Assembly: GCA_963703325.1 (NCBI GenBank)
Contig: OY969805.1
Span: 2,666,001-2,730,000, forward strand
Length of the DNA stretch: 64,000 bases
Reading direction: 5' to 3'
DNA from: Aquilonibacter sp963703325
GTDB taxonomy: Bacteria; Vulcanimicrobiota; Vulcanimicrobiia; Vulcanimicrobiales; Vulcanimicrobiaceae
The notes below the pieces were generated by a model that was not told the DNA's origin, ran no database searches, and saw only the letters and a list, made by a program, of their open reading frames with translations. This document shows, piece by piece, positions 55,718 through 64,000 of this stretch (its first letter is position 1; every line of letters starts with the position of its first letter). The translations under genes and the position numbers were made by a program.

Positions 55718-56983
55718 ATGATCTCGACAAGGGCAGGCCTCGATCGCGGGGCGCTCATCGATTGGTATCGCCGCAACCGCGAACGCTCTGCTTCGCTGTT
55801 TGCGCTCGTCGACGAAGCCGCGTTCCTTCAGCGGCCGATTCCGTTGCGGCACCCGTTCGTATTTTACGAAGGTCATCTCCCGGCATTCAGTTTTTTGACG
55901 CTCAACGAACGCGCGCTCGGTGAAACACCGCTCGATCCGGCGCTCGAGCGCTTGTTCGAACGCGGCATCGATCCGGGTTCAACCGATGCAGCGCGCGTAC
56001 ACGAACGGACCGACTGGCCGCCGCGACCGGAAATCGAACGCTTCGGCCGTGCCTGCGACGAGCGCGTGATCGGCGCCTTCGAACGCGCGACGCTGGTCGA
56101 CCCATCGGTTCCGCGGCTCGTGCGCGGACAGTCGGCATATAACATTCTCGAGCACGAACAAATGCATCACGAAACGTTGCTCTACATCATTCATCAGCTC
56201 GACTACGCGCTCAAAGGCCGTATCGCGCAAGACCATTACGATCACACACCGCCCGAAAACCCGTTACAGCGCGTGGATGCGGGGACCGCGCATCTCGGCG
56301 CCGATCCGGACACGATCGCCTTCGGATGGGATAATGAGTTTGGTCCGCTTGACGTAGACGTTCCCGCGTTTATGATGTCGCGCTTTCCCGTGACCAACGG
56401 CGATTGGCTGCGGTTCGTCGAGGGCGGCGGCCCTGTTCCAAGCTTCTGGGTCGAGCGCGACGGCGAATATTTCTTGCGCGGGATTTTCGAGAAACTGCCG
56501 CTTCCGCGCTCGTGGCCGGTATACGTGTCGCACGACCAGGCTGCGGCCTATGCCGCGTGGGCAGGAATGCGTCTGCCCAGCGAGGCCGAGTTCCATCGCG
56601 CTGCGTACGGCTCGCCGGACGGTCGCGACCGCAGGTATCCATGGGGCGATACGATGCCGACCGATGCGATGCACGGCAACTTCGATTTCGAACGCTTCGA
56701 TCCCGAACCGGTCGACGCGCACCCCGCCGGCGCCAGTGCGTGGGAAATCGAAGATTTGGTCGGAAATGGATGGGAATGGACTTCGAGCGTTTTCGCGCCC
56801 TTTCCGGGCTTCGAACCGATGGCGTCATATCCTCAGTACTCGGCGGACTTTTTCGACGGCCGGCACTTCGTCATGAAAGGTGCCTCACCGGTGACCGCGC
56901 GAGAATTGATTCGCCCATCGTTCCGCAACTGGTTCTACGGCGACTATCCGTACATGTACGCAAAGTTCCGCTGCGTCGCTTAG
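55718..56983 (+). CDS. egtB: EgtB-like sulfoxide synthase (DinB_2 plus FGE-sulfatase domain)
   Basis: 421 residues from ATG 55718 (AGGGTGA 6-10 nt upstream; GTG 55709 also opens the frame). The N-terminal DinB-like domain holds the iron ligands H53 (YEGHLPAF) and H146/H150 (LEHEQMHHETL), and the C-terminal half is an FGE-sulfatase fold ending RPSFRNWFYGDYPYMYAKFRC. EgtB joins sulfur to hercynine for ergothioneine; OvoA-type activity is possible. The partner methyltransferase EgtD is not beside it. Its last 13 nt overlap the downstream lipoprotein gene. Confidence 0.87.
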   Translation: MISTRAGLDRGALIDWYRRNRERSASLFALVDEAAFLQRPIPLRHPFVFYEGHLPAFSFLTLNERALGETPLDPALERLFERGIDPGSTDAARVHERTDWPPRPEIERFGRACDERVIGAFERATLVDPSVPRLVRGQSAYNILEHEQMHHETLLYIIHQLDYALKGRIAQDHYDHTPPENPLQRVDAGTAHLGADPDTIAFGWDNEFGPLDVDVPAFMMSRFPVTNGDWLRFVEGGGPVPSFWVERDGEYFLRGIFEKLPLPRSWPVYVSHDQAAAYAAWAGMRLPSEAEFHRAAYGSPDGRDRRYPWGDTMPTDAMHGNFDFERFDPEPVDAHPAGASAWEIEDLVGNGWEWTSSVFAPFPGFEPMASYPQYSADFFDGRHFVMKGASPVTARELIRPSFRNWFYGDYPYMYAKFRCVA

Positions 56984-58578
56984 CGCTCGCGTGCGTCCTG
57001 CTCGCGGGCTGCACACGTGCCGGCGTTTCCAATGTATCGAATGATTCGCTGACGGTCGGCATCCCGATCACGCCGGTAACGCTCAACACGATCCTCACGA
57101 CGGACAACTCCGAGATTTTCGTCACCGACCTGCTCTTCGCCAAGCTCGTCACGCTCGACGCGCAGCAACGCCACGTGCCCGATCTCGCGGCCGACGTTCC
57201 AACGCTCGAGAACGGCGGCATCAGCCGTGACGGCCTCACGATCACCTATCATTTGCGCAAGAATGCGAAGTGGAGCGACGGACAGCCGGTGACCAGTGCC
57301 GACGTCAAATACACCTACGAACAGATCATGAATTCGGCGAACAACGTCGTGTCTCGCCATGGCTTCGACACGGTAAGCTCGGTCGACACACCGGACCCCT
57401 ACACGGTCGTGTTGCATATGAAGCGCGCCTATCCACCGATAATCGATTACTTCTTTGGCGAGAGCGACGAGCCGTATGGCGTTCTTCCGGCGCATGCGTT
57501 CCAGCACGTCGCCAATTTCAACACGATGCCCTTTAACGCAGAGCCCAACGTCACCGATGGCCCGTATCGTTTCGCACGCTGGATTCGCGGCGACCGGATC
57601 GTGCTCACCGCGAATGACGATTACTTCCGCGGCACGCCCAAGATCAAGCAACTCAACCTGAAGATCATCAACGATTCCAACACGATGGTTGCCGAACTTC
57701 GCACCGGAGAGGTGCAGGCCTCAATCAACTTGAGTGGCCCCTCGTTCAACGAGCTCAAGGGCGATGCTCGCGTCACGCGCCTGCCCGTCCTCGCGCCGAG
57801 CTACGACGCGCTGATGTTCAACTTGGCGCACGCCCCGCTCGATGACAAAGCGGTGCGCGTCGCGCTCGCGTACGCCACCGATCGCGAGACGATCATGCGC
57901 GATAACGAGTTCGGCGACGCGACGGTCGGCGTGGGCGATCTCTCGCCGTTTTACTGGGCGTACGACTCGAGCCTCAAGACTCAACCCTACGACCCTGCAC
58001 GTGCGCGCGCGATCCTCGACGCCGACGGATGGAAACTCGGACCGGGCGCGGTCAGAGTTAAGAACGGCCAGCGGCTCTCGCTGCTGCTGGTCTACGGTCA
58101 GGGCAGTGACATCTCAGCGAACATCGTGGTGCAAGTCCAACAGATGTGGCGCGCCGTCGGTGTCGAGGTGCAGCCCAAAGCGTTTCCGTATGCGCAGCTG
58201 TATGAGCCGGCACAAGAAGGCGGCATCTTCTACGGTGGCAAGTTCGACGTAGGGTTTTACGCCTGGATCTCGGGCGGTGATCCCGACGACTCCTCGCAGT
58301 GGCTGAGCACCGCCTTCCCGCCAAACGGCAACAACGTCGATCGGTACGCGTCGCCACAGATGGACGCAGCGCAACGGGTGGCGCTCTCTACGTTCGATCA
58401 GGCGATGCGGAAACGCGCCTACGCAAAGATCGAAGCCTTGCTCGTAGACGACGTGCCGGCGATCTTCTTATTTTATCCGAAGCAGCGCTATGCGTTTGCG
58501 CCGGAATTGCGCAATTTTACCCCGAACGGTATCGGTGAGGCGTGGAACGCCGCCGACTGGACATTCACCTCACCTTGA
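56971..58578 (+). CDS. peptide/nickel-type ABC transporter substrate-binding lipoprotein (CTG start proposed)
   Basis: 535 residues of the SBP_bac_5 family: SLTVGIPITPVTLNTILT, DGLTITYHLRKNAKWSDGQPVTSADVKYTY and PLDDKAVRVALAYATDRE are typical. A lipoprotein signal MRRLALACVLLAGC is complete only if translation begins at CTG 56971; there is no in-frame ATG, GTG or TTG between about 56404 and well past the signal region. The gene overlaps egtB by 13 nt in another frame, so initiation may be coupled to egtB. No permease or ATPase genes accompany it. Ligand unknown. Confidence 0.85.
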   Translation: MRRLALACVLLAGCTRAGVSNVSNDSLTVGIPITPVTLNTILTTDNSEIFVTDLLFAKLVTLDAQQRHVPDLAADVPTLENGGISRDGLTITYHLRKNAKWSDGQPVTSADVKYTYEQIMNSANNVVSRHGFDTVSSVDTPDPYTVVLHMKRAYPPIIDYFFGESDEPYGVLPAHAFQHVANFNTMPFNAEPNVTDGPYRFARWIRGDRIVLTANDDYFRGTPKIKQLNLKIINDSNTMVAELRTGEVQASINLSGPSFNELKGDARVTRLPVLAPSYDALMFNLAHAPLDDKAVRVALAYATDRETIMRDNEFGDATVGVGDLSPFYWAYDSSLKTQPYDPARARAILDADGWKLGPGAVRVKNGQRLSLLLVYGQGSDISANIVVQVQQMWRAVGVEVQPKAFPYAQLYEPAQEGGIFYGGKFDVGFYAWISGGDPDDSSQWLSTAFPPNGNNVDRYASPQMDAAQRVALSTFDQAMRKRAYAKIEALLVDDVPAIFLFYPKQRYAFAPELRNFTPNGIGEAWNAADWTFTSP

Positions 58579-58605
58579 GAACCTCCTAAGGAGCCCTTTC
58601 CAACC

Positions 58606-60105
58606 ATGACGACCACCCACGATGCCTCGGTCACCCTCGAAAAAGCTTCCCCAGGCGGGACAGCGGCAAAAAAGGTCCCGATTACCGTCGCGTACGGCGA
58701 CGGCATTGGACCCGAAATCATGGATGCCACGCTGCGCATTATTCAAGCCGCCGGCGCGGCGCTCGAGATCGAACGCATCGAAATCGGTGAACCAATTTAT
58801 GAGAAAGGCCTGGATAGCGGCATCGAGCCGGCGTCGTGGGACTCGCTGCGACGCACCAAAGTGTTCTTAAAGGCGCCGATCACGACGCCGCAGGGTGGTG
58901 GGTTCAAGAGTCTCAACGTTACCGTGCGCAAAACGCTCGGCATGTATGCGAACGTGCGCCCGTGCGCCTCGCTCTATCCGTTCGTCGCGACCAAGCATCC
59001 GAACATGGACCTGGTCATCGTCCGCGAGAACGAGGAAGACGTGTATGGCGGCATCGAGCATCGCCAAACCAATCAGGTTACGCAGTGCCTCAAGCTGATC
59101 TCGCGCCCGGGCTCCGAGCGCATTGTCCGTTACGCCTTCGAATATGCGCGCGCGAACAAGCGCAAGAAAGTCACCTGCTTCACCAAAGACAACATCATGA
59201 AGATCACCGATGGGCTATTCCACCGGATCTACGATGAGATTGCCAAAGAGTACCTGGACCTCGAGCACGAGCACTGGATCGTGGACATCGGCGCTGCCAA
59301 GATGGCCGACACACCCGAGGCCTTCGACGTGATCGTGATGCCGAATCTCTACGGCGACATGCTCTCCGACGTTGCAGCGCAGATCACCGGATCGGTCGGG
59401 CTTGCCGGCTCGGCGAACATCGGCGACAACTGTTCGATGTTCGAAGCGATCCACGGTTCGGCACCGCGTCGCGCCGGACAGAATCTGGCCAATCCCTCGG
59501 GCCTCTTACAAGGCGCGATCCTGATGCTCGTGCACATCGGCCAAGGCAAGGTCGCAGAACTCGTGCACAACGCGTGGCTGACGACGATCGAGGAAGGCAT
59601 TCACACGTACGATATCTTCAAGGAGGGGGTCTCGAAGAAGAAGGTCGGGACGAAAGAATTCGCCGACGCGGTGATTGCACGCGTCGGGCAAAAACCGAAG
59701 GTGCTCAAACCGATCGAATATCAGGCCGAGTCGCACATGGATCTCTCGGTTCGCCCGGCTGGTCCGCCCCCGGTCAAACAGCGCGTCGGCGTCGATATCT
59801 TCATCGATAAGCGCGACGGCAATCCTGACGATATTGCCTCCAAGCTTCTTCGGCTTGGCGGCGACGGCGTGAAGCTCACCGTGATCGCCAACCGCGGCAC
59901 GAAGGTGTGGCCAAACGGCAACCCGGACACGTTCTTGAGCGACCAATGGTCATGCCGCTTCGAAAAAACCGGCGGTAGCTTCAGCGCTGCGCAGATGGGG
60001 GAGCTGATCAAAGCTTGCGAAGGCGCCGGTTTTGACGTGATCAAAACCGAGGGACTCTTCACCTTCAACGGTGAGCGCGGTTACTCGCTCGCGCAAGGCC
60101 AATAG
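58606..60105 (+). CDS. icd: isocitrate dehydrogenase, long Thermus-like type
   Basis: Oxidises isocitrate to 2-oxoglutarate with NAD(P). 499 residues, like the 496-residue Thermus enzyme, with about 140 extra C-terminal residues. Substrate loop FKSLNVTVRKTLGMYANVRP, RENEEDVYGGIEH, the metal Asp cluster in MPNLYGDMLSDVAAQITGS and cofactor region IHGSAPRRAGQNLANPS. ATG 58606 has AAGGAG about 12 nt upstream. It is 27 nt after the binding-protein gene. Confidence 0.93.
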   Translation: MTTTHDASVTLEKASPGGTAAKKVPITVAYGDGIGPEIMDATLRIIQAAGAALEIERIEIGEPIYEKGLDSGIEPASWDSLRRTKVFLKAPITTPQGGGFKSLNVTVRKTLGMYANVRPCASLYPFVATKHPNMDLVIVRENEEDVYGGIEHRQTNQVTQCLKLISRPGSERIVRYAFEYARANKRKKVTCFTKDNIMKITDGLFHRIYDEIAKEYLDLEHEHWIVDIGAAKMADTPEAFDVIVMPNLYGDMLSDVAAQITGSVGLAGSANIGDNCSMFEAIHGSAPRRAGQNLANPSGLLQGAILMLVHIGQGKVAELVHNAWLTTIEEGIHTYDIFKEGVSKKKVGTKEFADAVIARVGQKPKVLKPIEYQAESHMDLSVRPAGPPPVKQRVGVDIFIDKRDGNPDDIASKLLRLGGDGVKLTVIANRGTKVWPNGNPDTFLSDQWSCRFEKTGGSFSAAQMGELIKACEGAGFDVIKTEGLFTFNGERGYSLAQGQ

Positions 60106-60134
60106 CGCAGTTACACCGTTCGGAGGAGCTTCTG

Positions 60135-62186
60135 GTGCGTCCACTGACGTTATGCTTCGTTGCACTCGCCGCTGCTGCGCTGGCCGCATGCAGCGGCACG
60201 ACCACGATCTACACGACGCCGGTACCCGGTCCGACGCCGACCAGCCAGCCGACGCCGACCAGCCAGCCAACGACGGCCGCGAACAGCACGGTCTCCTTCA
60301 ACGTCATCGTCCCGAACGTGGGCGGTAGCGCGCGCCACCGCCCCAACGTGATCGTTCCCGCAACGTCGCTGTCCGTCGCAATCCAGCTCGATTCCGTTAA
60401 TAGCGTCGCCACGGCGACGCCGGCCACGGTCACCAACCTCAGCGCAACGACGACGGGCTGCGAACAAACCTCGACGCAGCTGAGCTGCGTGATCAGCGTC
60501 AGCGCGCCGGTCGGATCGCTCGTGTACACGCTTACGGTTTACGGCGCCGCGAACGGTACCGGCCCGTCGCTCGGTGCGGGTAATCTTGCCGTAACGACGA
60601 CGGCGGGCGCAACGGCCGTTGCGCCCGCCACACTCAGCGGCACGGTGGCGAAGATTGTCGTGACGGCCGGCAGCGCTTCGCTAGGTGCAACGATCGCCGT
60701 GCCGGTAACGGTGCAAGCCGAGGACGCCAACGGCAATACCGTGCTCGGGACGTATACGAATCCAATCGCGCTGACCGATAGTGATGCATCCGGACAAACC
60801 TCCCTTTCACCGTCGGCAACCAATGTCACCAGCGGTGCGACGGTCGTAACCCTCGCGTACGCGGGCGGCGCGATGACCTCGCCCGCGACAATCAACGCCT
60901 CCGCCGCTGGAATCAGCGCCGCGAACATCACACCAGGCACATTTTCGCCAAGTCAAACCTATCCAACCGTGAATGGCTCGAGCACGAGTTTCACCTACAC
61001 GCAAACCCTGATGTTCGGCGTCGACGGACCACCGGTCAACGGGCCCAATACGTCCGGCGCGACCTACGATGCGATCGTCACGACCGGCCAAGCGTTCAAC
61101 GGCGTCAATAACCTCGTTGCGATCGCGGGCCTCTACAACGCAGCGAATTGGCTGCCGAGCAGCTTCTCCTCCACGATCAACTTTCAAGATCTCGTTGCAT
61201 ATTACGCGTGGACGCCTCAAGGCTCGAGCGCGTCCTTGGGTCTGGTCGGTATGACCAGCAACACGGGTTTCACCTTGACCTGCGCTTCGCCGTACACGCA
61301 AGAGATGGTGGCGCCGCTTACCAGCGACTGGAACGTACTGACCGGCAGCGCGCCGTGCACGGCGTCGTACAACGATGGGGCGGGCGACACCGGAACGACC
61401 GTACTCAACCCCGACGGTTCCTACGTCGACAACACCCAGGGGCTGTTCTTCGGCGACATCTACACGATCGCGGTTAACAGCGACGGCAGCATGTCGCAAA
61501 GCAACAACGAAACGTGTGGCTGCGGCTCCTCGATCATCACCGTGCCCGTCCCGAGCCCCGGCGCCGCGACGATTCCCGTGATGATTCAAACCTTTCCGGG
61601 TGCGATTCCAGCGCCGGATGAAACCACAACGCCATCGCCGGAACCGACCAGTGTTCCCAACCCGTGGGCCGTATACGGCATTCCGAACGGGCAGATGCCG
61701 AATCCGCTGATGACGGACACCTTCGCCGTTATCGGTCCGATCGGCTCACTTCCGAGTCAGTGCGCAATTCCGGCGGGTTTGCTTGGCACCAACCCGACCT
61801 TGACCGAAGCCGACGAGACCGTGATCGTCGCGGACCCTGCTTCCGATTGGAACGCGATGTACTACTCGAACCAAACGATCAAGCATTACTATCTCGACGG
61901 CGTCGGCGAGATCTGCAACGAGGACGTGCTCATTGGTGCGGCCTACAACGCGAACTCCCTCAACTACTATCTCAACGTTCCATCGAATCATAATTTCAAT
62001 ACGTCCTACACAACATATGCGGGAACGCAGTGGACGTATCTCACGGCTACGAGCCTCACCGCGACGAGCGCGCGCCGCCGTGACGCAGCGTCGGCGTTCA
62101 CCGCGGCGACGTATGCGCTGATGCACACGCCGATGCGCGTGACGTCCAACAGGCACGACCTGATGCGTTGGATCATCAAGCGATGA
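60135..62186 (+). CDS. large lipoprotein with Ig-like region, unknown function (paralog 1)
   Basis: 683 residues from GTG 60135 with GGAGGAG upstream. Lipoprotein signal with lipobox LAAC19, then a Pro/Thr/Gln linker (PTPTSQPTPTSQP), a beta-sandwich region (about 50-280) with VSFNVIVPNVGG, AIQLDSVNS and IVVTAGSASLGATIAVPVTV like bacterial Ig-like folds, and a C-terminal domain with CAIPAGLLGTNPTLTEADET and HYYLDGVGEIC. It is about 40% alike by eye to the next gene. Outer-surface or periplasmic; no enzyme motif seen. Confidence 0.85.
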   Translation: MRPLTLCFVALAAAALAACSGTTTIYTTPVPGPTPTSQPTPTSQPTTAANSTVSFNVIVPNVGGSARHRPNVIVPATSLSVAIQLDSVNSVATATPATVTNLSATTTGCEQTSTQLSCVISVSAPVGSLVYTLTVYGAANGTGPSLGAGNLAVTTTAGATAVAPATLSGTVAKIVVTAGSASLGATIAVPVTVQAEDANGNTVLGTYTNPIALTDSDASGQTSLSPSATNVTSGATVVTLAYAGGAMTSPATINASAAGISAANITPGTFSPSQTYPTVNGSSTSFTYTQTLMFGVDGPPVNGPNTSGATYDAIVTTGQAFNGVNNLVAIAGLYNAANWLPSSFSSTINFQDLVAYYAWTPQGSSASLGLVGMTSNTGFTLTCASPYTQEMVAPLTSDWNVLTGSAPCTASYNDGAGDTGTTVLNPDGSYVDNTQGLFFGDIYTIAVNSDGSMSQSNNETCGCGSSIITVPVPSPGAATIPVMIQTFPGAIPAPDETTTPSPEPTSVPNPWAVYGIPNGQMPNPLMTDTFAVIGPIGSLPSQCAIPAGLLGTNPTLTEADETVIVADPASDWNAMYYSNQTIKHYYLDGVGEICNEDVLIGAAYNANSLNYYLNVPSNHNFNTSYTTYAGTQWTYLTATSLTATSARRRDAASAFTAATYALMHTPMRVTSNRHDLMRWIIKR

Positions 62187-62298
62187 TGAGTCTAGTTATT
62201 TTTACCCCGACGAAATAAGTCAATGGCCGGGTAGGGCGACGCCTATATCGCCTCGAAGGGCGGCCAAGCGATACCTTTTTGTCGTGGAGGCTTCATCT
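62187..62298. other. 112-nt spacer between lipoprotein paralogs
   Basis: Contains TATATC at about 62251 (possible -10) and an inverted repeat TATCGC...GCGATA at about 62253-62279, ending in GTGGAGG before the next ATG. It may hold a promoter for the second paralog. No known riboswitch pattern seen. Confidence 0.35.
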
Positions 62299-64000
62299 AT
62301 GCGCTCGGTCGTGTTTCTATTTGTCGGGATAGTCGGTGTCGTTTTGTCTGCCTGCAGCGGCTCGCAGCAAATCTACACGGCGGCAACCGCCGCTCCAACG
62401 ACGCAGCCGACGGGCGCGGTGAGCTTCCAGGTCATCGTGCCGACCGCGACGACTGCCACCAAGCGGCGCAACGTTATACTCCCATCGAACTCGCAGTCGG
62501 TGACGATCACGCTCGACTCGGTGAACGGGACCACGTACACCGGCACACCGACCACGGCCAACCTCTCGGCGAGCACGGGCGGATGCACCGCGACGAGCGC
62601 TCAGCTTTCATGCATCGTCAACGTTAGCGCCCCGGCGGGAACGCTGATTTTCACTGTTTCCGCGTATAGTGGCGCGAGCGGTGGGGGCACACTGCTTGCG
62701 ACCGGCAACCTCTCCGTCACCGCGACCGCCGGTCAAACCGTGATCGCGCCGACGACGATCGGCGGCACTCTGGCCAAGATCGTCGTGACGGTCGGCGGCG
62801 CCGCAGAGCTCGGCGTTTCCGCTTCGATACCGGTGACCGTGCAGGGTGAAGACGCAAACGGCGACACGATCCTCGGCACGTATTCGAGTCCCATCACACT
62901 CACCGACACCGACGCCTCGGCGCAAACCTCCGTCTCGCCCACCAGCATCCCCGACTCGACCACCGGCGCAAGCGTTGCGCTGAATTATCTCGGCGGAGCG
63001 ATGTCGGCTGCGGCCACGATCGGCGCAGCGGCCTCGGGCGTGAGCGCGTCGAGCGTCACGGCCGGCAGCTTCTCGCCGGATCAAACCAATCCGACCGTCA
63101 ACGGGAATTCGGTATCGTATGACACGGTCTACCAACAGGGCGAAAGCGACGATGATCAGCAGCCCACGCCGGGACCCACCAGTAACAGCAACTACTCGTA
63201 TACCTACCAGACGGGACAGAGCTTCGACGGCGTAAACAATGTTATCGACATCAGCGATGACTACTACGTATGGACGTCGTCCGGAACGTCGTCGACACTC
63301 GGCTATTTGGGCTGGTCCGATGGAGCCGATGACCAAGATGTCTGCGCATCGCCGTATTACGCCGAGTTTGTCATTCCGATTCCTTCGAGCTGGAATGCCT
63401 ACCAAGGCACCGGCGCGTGTACGCTCACAGAGAATTACTACAACGGCCCTACCGAATTCGAAACCTATGACAGTGTCAACAATGCCGACGGATCCTATAC
63501 GAGTACCGACGCCTGGAACTATACCTACTGCTGCTCGAACGACTTAGGGTCCGAAAACTTCACGGTTGCGTCCTCTGGTGCCGGAACCCTCATCGACAGC
63601 GAAGGCGAGGGCTCGCAAGCAATAAGCATAGCCGCGCCGGTCGCCGGCAGCTCGACGTTGAGCGCGTCCTATGTCGTCTACCCGAGCGGGACGTTCCCTC
63701 CCTCGGGCACACCTGCACCCACAACGACGACCGCTCCCAATCCGTGGCTCGCGATCGGTCTGAGCTCGGGATCACCCGCGCTGCTAAGCGATGTCTACAC
63801 GAACAAAGGTACGGTCGCATCCCTTCCCGCAACGTGCAACGTTTCGGCGACTATTCTCGGCACAAACCCGACGATAACCGAGATCGACGAGTCAAACTCC
63901 ACTGCCGACCCGCTGGCTTACGATCAGTTGTATGAGGCCCAGACAACGCAACATTATTATCTCAGTGGCGTCGGGCAAGTCTGCTTCACCTACAATTGGG
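62299..64000 (+). CDS. large lipoprotein with Ig-like region, unknown function (paralog 2, 3' cut by window)
   Basis: Open from ATG 62299 (GTGGAGG 8 nt upstream) to the edge without a stop, at least 567 residues. Signal and lipobox LSAC19, then TGAVSFQVIVPTA, TKRRNVILPSNSQ, VTITLDSVNG, LAKIVVTVGGAAELGVSASIPVTVQGEDANG, each aligning with paralog 1. The far end contains ILGTNPTITEIDESN and HYYLSGVGQVC, matching the paralog 1 end, so only some 40 residues are probably missing. Its middle differs, with a Tyr/Ser-rich segment. Likely a recent tandem duplicate. Confidence 0.87.
   Translation, partial: MRSVVFLFVGIVGVVLSACSGSQQIYTAATAAPTTQPTGAVSFQVIVPTATTATKRRNVILPSNSQSVTITLDSVNGTTYTGTPTTANLSASTGGCTATSAQLSCIVNVSAPAGTLIFTVSAYSGASGGGTLLATGNLSVTATAGQTVIAPTTIGGTLAKIVVTVGGAAELGVSASIPVTVQGEDANGDTILGTYSSPITLTDTDASAQTSVSPTSIPDSTTGASVALNYLGGAMSAAATIGAAASGVSASSVTAGSFSPDQTNPTVNGNSVSYDTVYQQGESDDDQQPTPGPTSNSNYSYTYQTGQSFDGVNNVIDISDDYYVWTSSGTSSTLGYLGWSDGADDQDVCASPYYAEFVIPIPSSWNAYQGTGACTLTENYYNGPTEFETYDSVNNADGSYTSTDAWNYTYCCSNDLGSENFTVASSGAGTLIDSEGEGSQAISIAAPVAGSSTLSASYVVYPSGTFPPSGTPAPTTTTAPNPWLAIGLSSGSPALLSDVYTNKGTVASLPATCNVSATILGTNPTITEIDESNSTADPLAYDQLYEAQTTQHYYLSGVGQVCFTYNW

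Noticed and set aside
56404..56970. In-frame extension of the binding-protein gene into egtB
   Set aside because: It would bury the lipoprotein signal inside a long basic tract translated from egtB in a wrong frame.
62187..62298. c-di-GMP or other riboswitch before the second lipoprotein gene
   Set aside because: A small stem is present but no known riboswitch consensus (for example GEMM core) could be matched.

Overview
The window is a dense, high-GC bacterial chromosome segment. It has about 58 protein genes, seven tRNA genes and an SRP RNA gene, with no rRNA, CRISPR array, phage or recognisable insertion sequence. Most genes run on the minus strand in long operons with 4-base stop/start overlaps. 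GTG starts are frequent, and several convergent pairs sit stop-to-stop with no space. PASTA kinase next to a class B PBP, type I PyrC, PyrR, a Thermus-like long isocitrate dehydrogenase, RqcH and many Thr/Ala/Pro-rich secreted proteins suggest a deep-branching high-GC terrestrial lineage. Candidatus Eremiobacterota is my best guess, by inference only.

Region by region. 1-0.9 kb: gmk-rpoZ. 1.1-2.8 kb: a small membrane protein and RqcH, convergent with an Fe/Mn superoxide dismutase. 3.6-4.2 kb: a 37-aa membrane peptide and a PuuD-like membrane protein. 4.3-17.2 kb: one long minus-strand run, carB-unknown-PBP2-pknB-ruvC-ruvA-ruvB-spoIID-pilZ-queA-quinone oxidoreductase, linking pyrimidine/arginine precursor synthesis, wall growth signalling, Holliday-junction processing and tRNA queuosine. 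17.4-22.6 kb: carA, then a BatD-like/MoxR/DUF58/VWA module, then pdxH, so carA and carB are split by about 4.2 kb. Between carA and the divergent marC lies a 234-bp element bounded by a perfect 22-nt inverted repeat, the strongest candidate for an undescribed regulatory or mobile element. 23.7-29.0 kb: valS-pyrR-pyrB-pyrC. 29.1-33.1 kb: a winged-helix protein, then tig-clpP-clpX with a good terminator. 33.1-39.1 kb: seven tRNAs interspersed with two secreted proteins of unknown function, a membrane GGDEF-EAL protein and an HNH protein whose 3' end overlaps tRNA-Pro. 39.2-44.3 kb: SRP RNA, DUF4446, M23 peptidase, yggT, lepA, rdgB and a GNAT protein.

44.4-52.8 kb holds tyrosine/homogentisate degradation (hppD, hmgA, fahA). 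A CDGSH protein and a conserved unknown protein sit inside the cluster; the unknown is a candidate for the otherwise missing maleylacetoacetate isomerase. deoC and an aldehyde dehydrogenase follow hppD. 52.8-60.1 kb: a PAS-GGDEF-EAL regulator, an EgtB-like enzyme, an oligopeptide-type binding lipoprotein that appears to start with CTG, and isocitrate dehydrogenase. 60.1-64 kb: two tandem paralogous lipoproteins with Ig-like repeats, the second cut by the window edge.

Pyrimidine genes (pyrR, pyrB, pyrC, carA, carB) are spread over 12 kb in three transcription blocks. Three c-di-GMP related proteins (PilZ and two GGDEF-EAL proteins) are present but not adjacent. Intergenic spaces are small; those of note (17239-17367, 22559-22851, 33197-33383, 35405-35524) are rich in short hairpins, some of them repeated.
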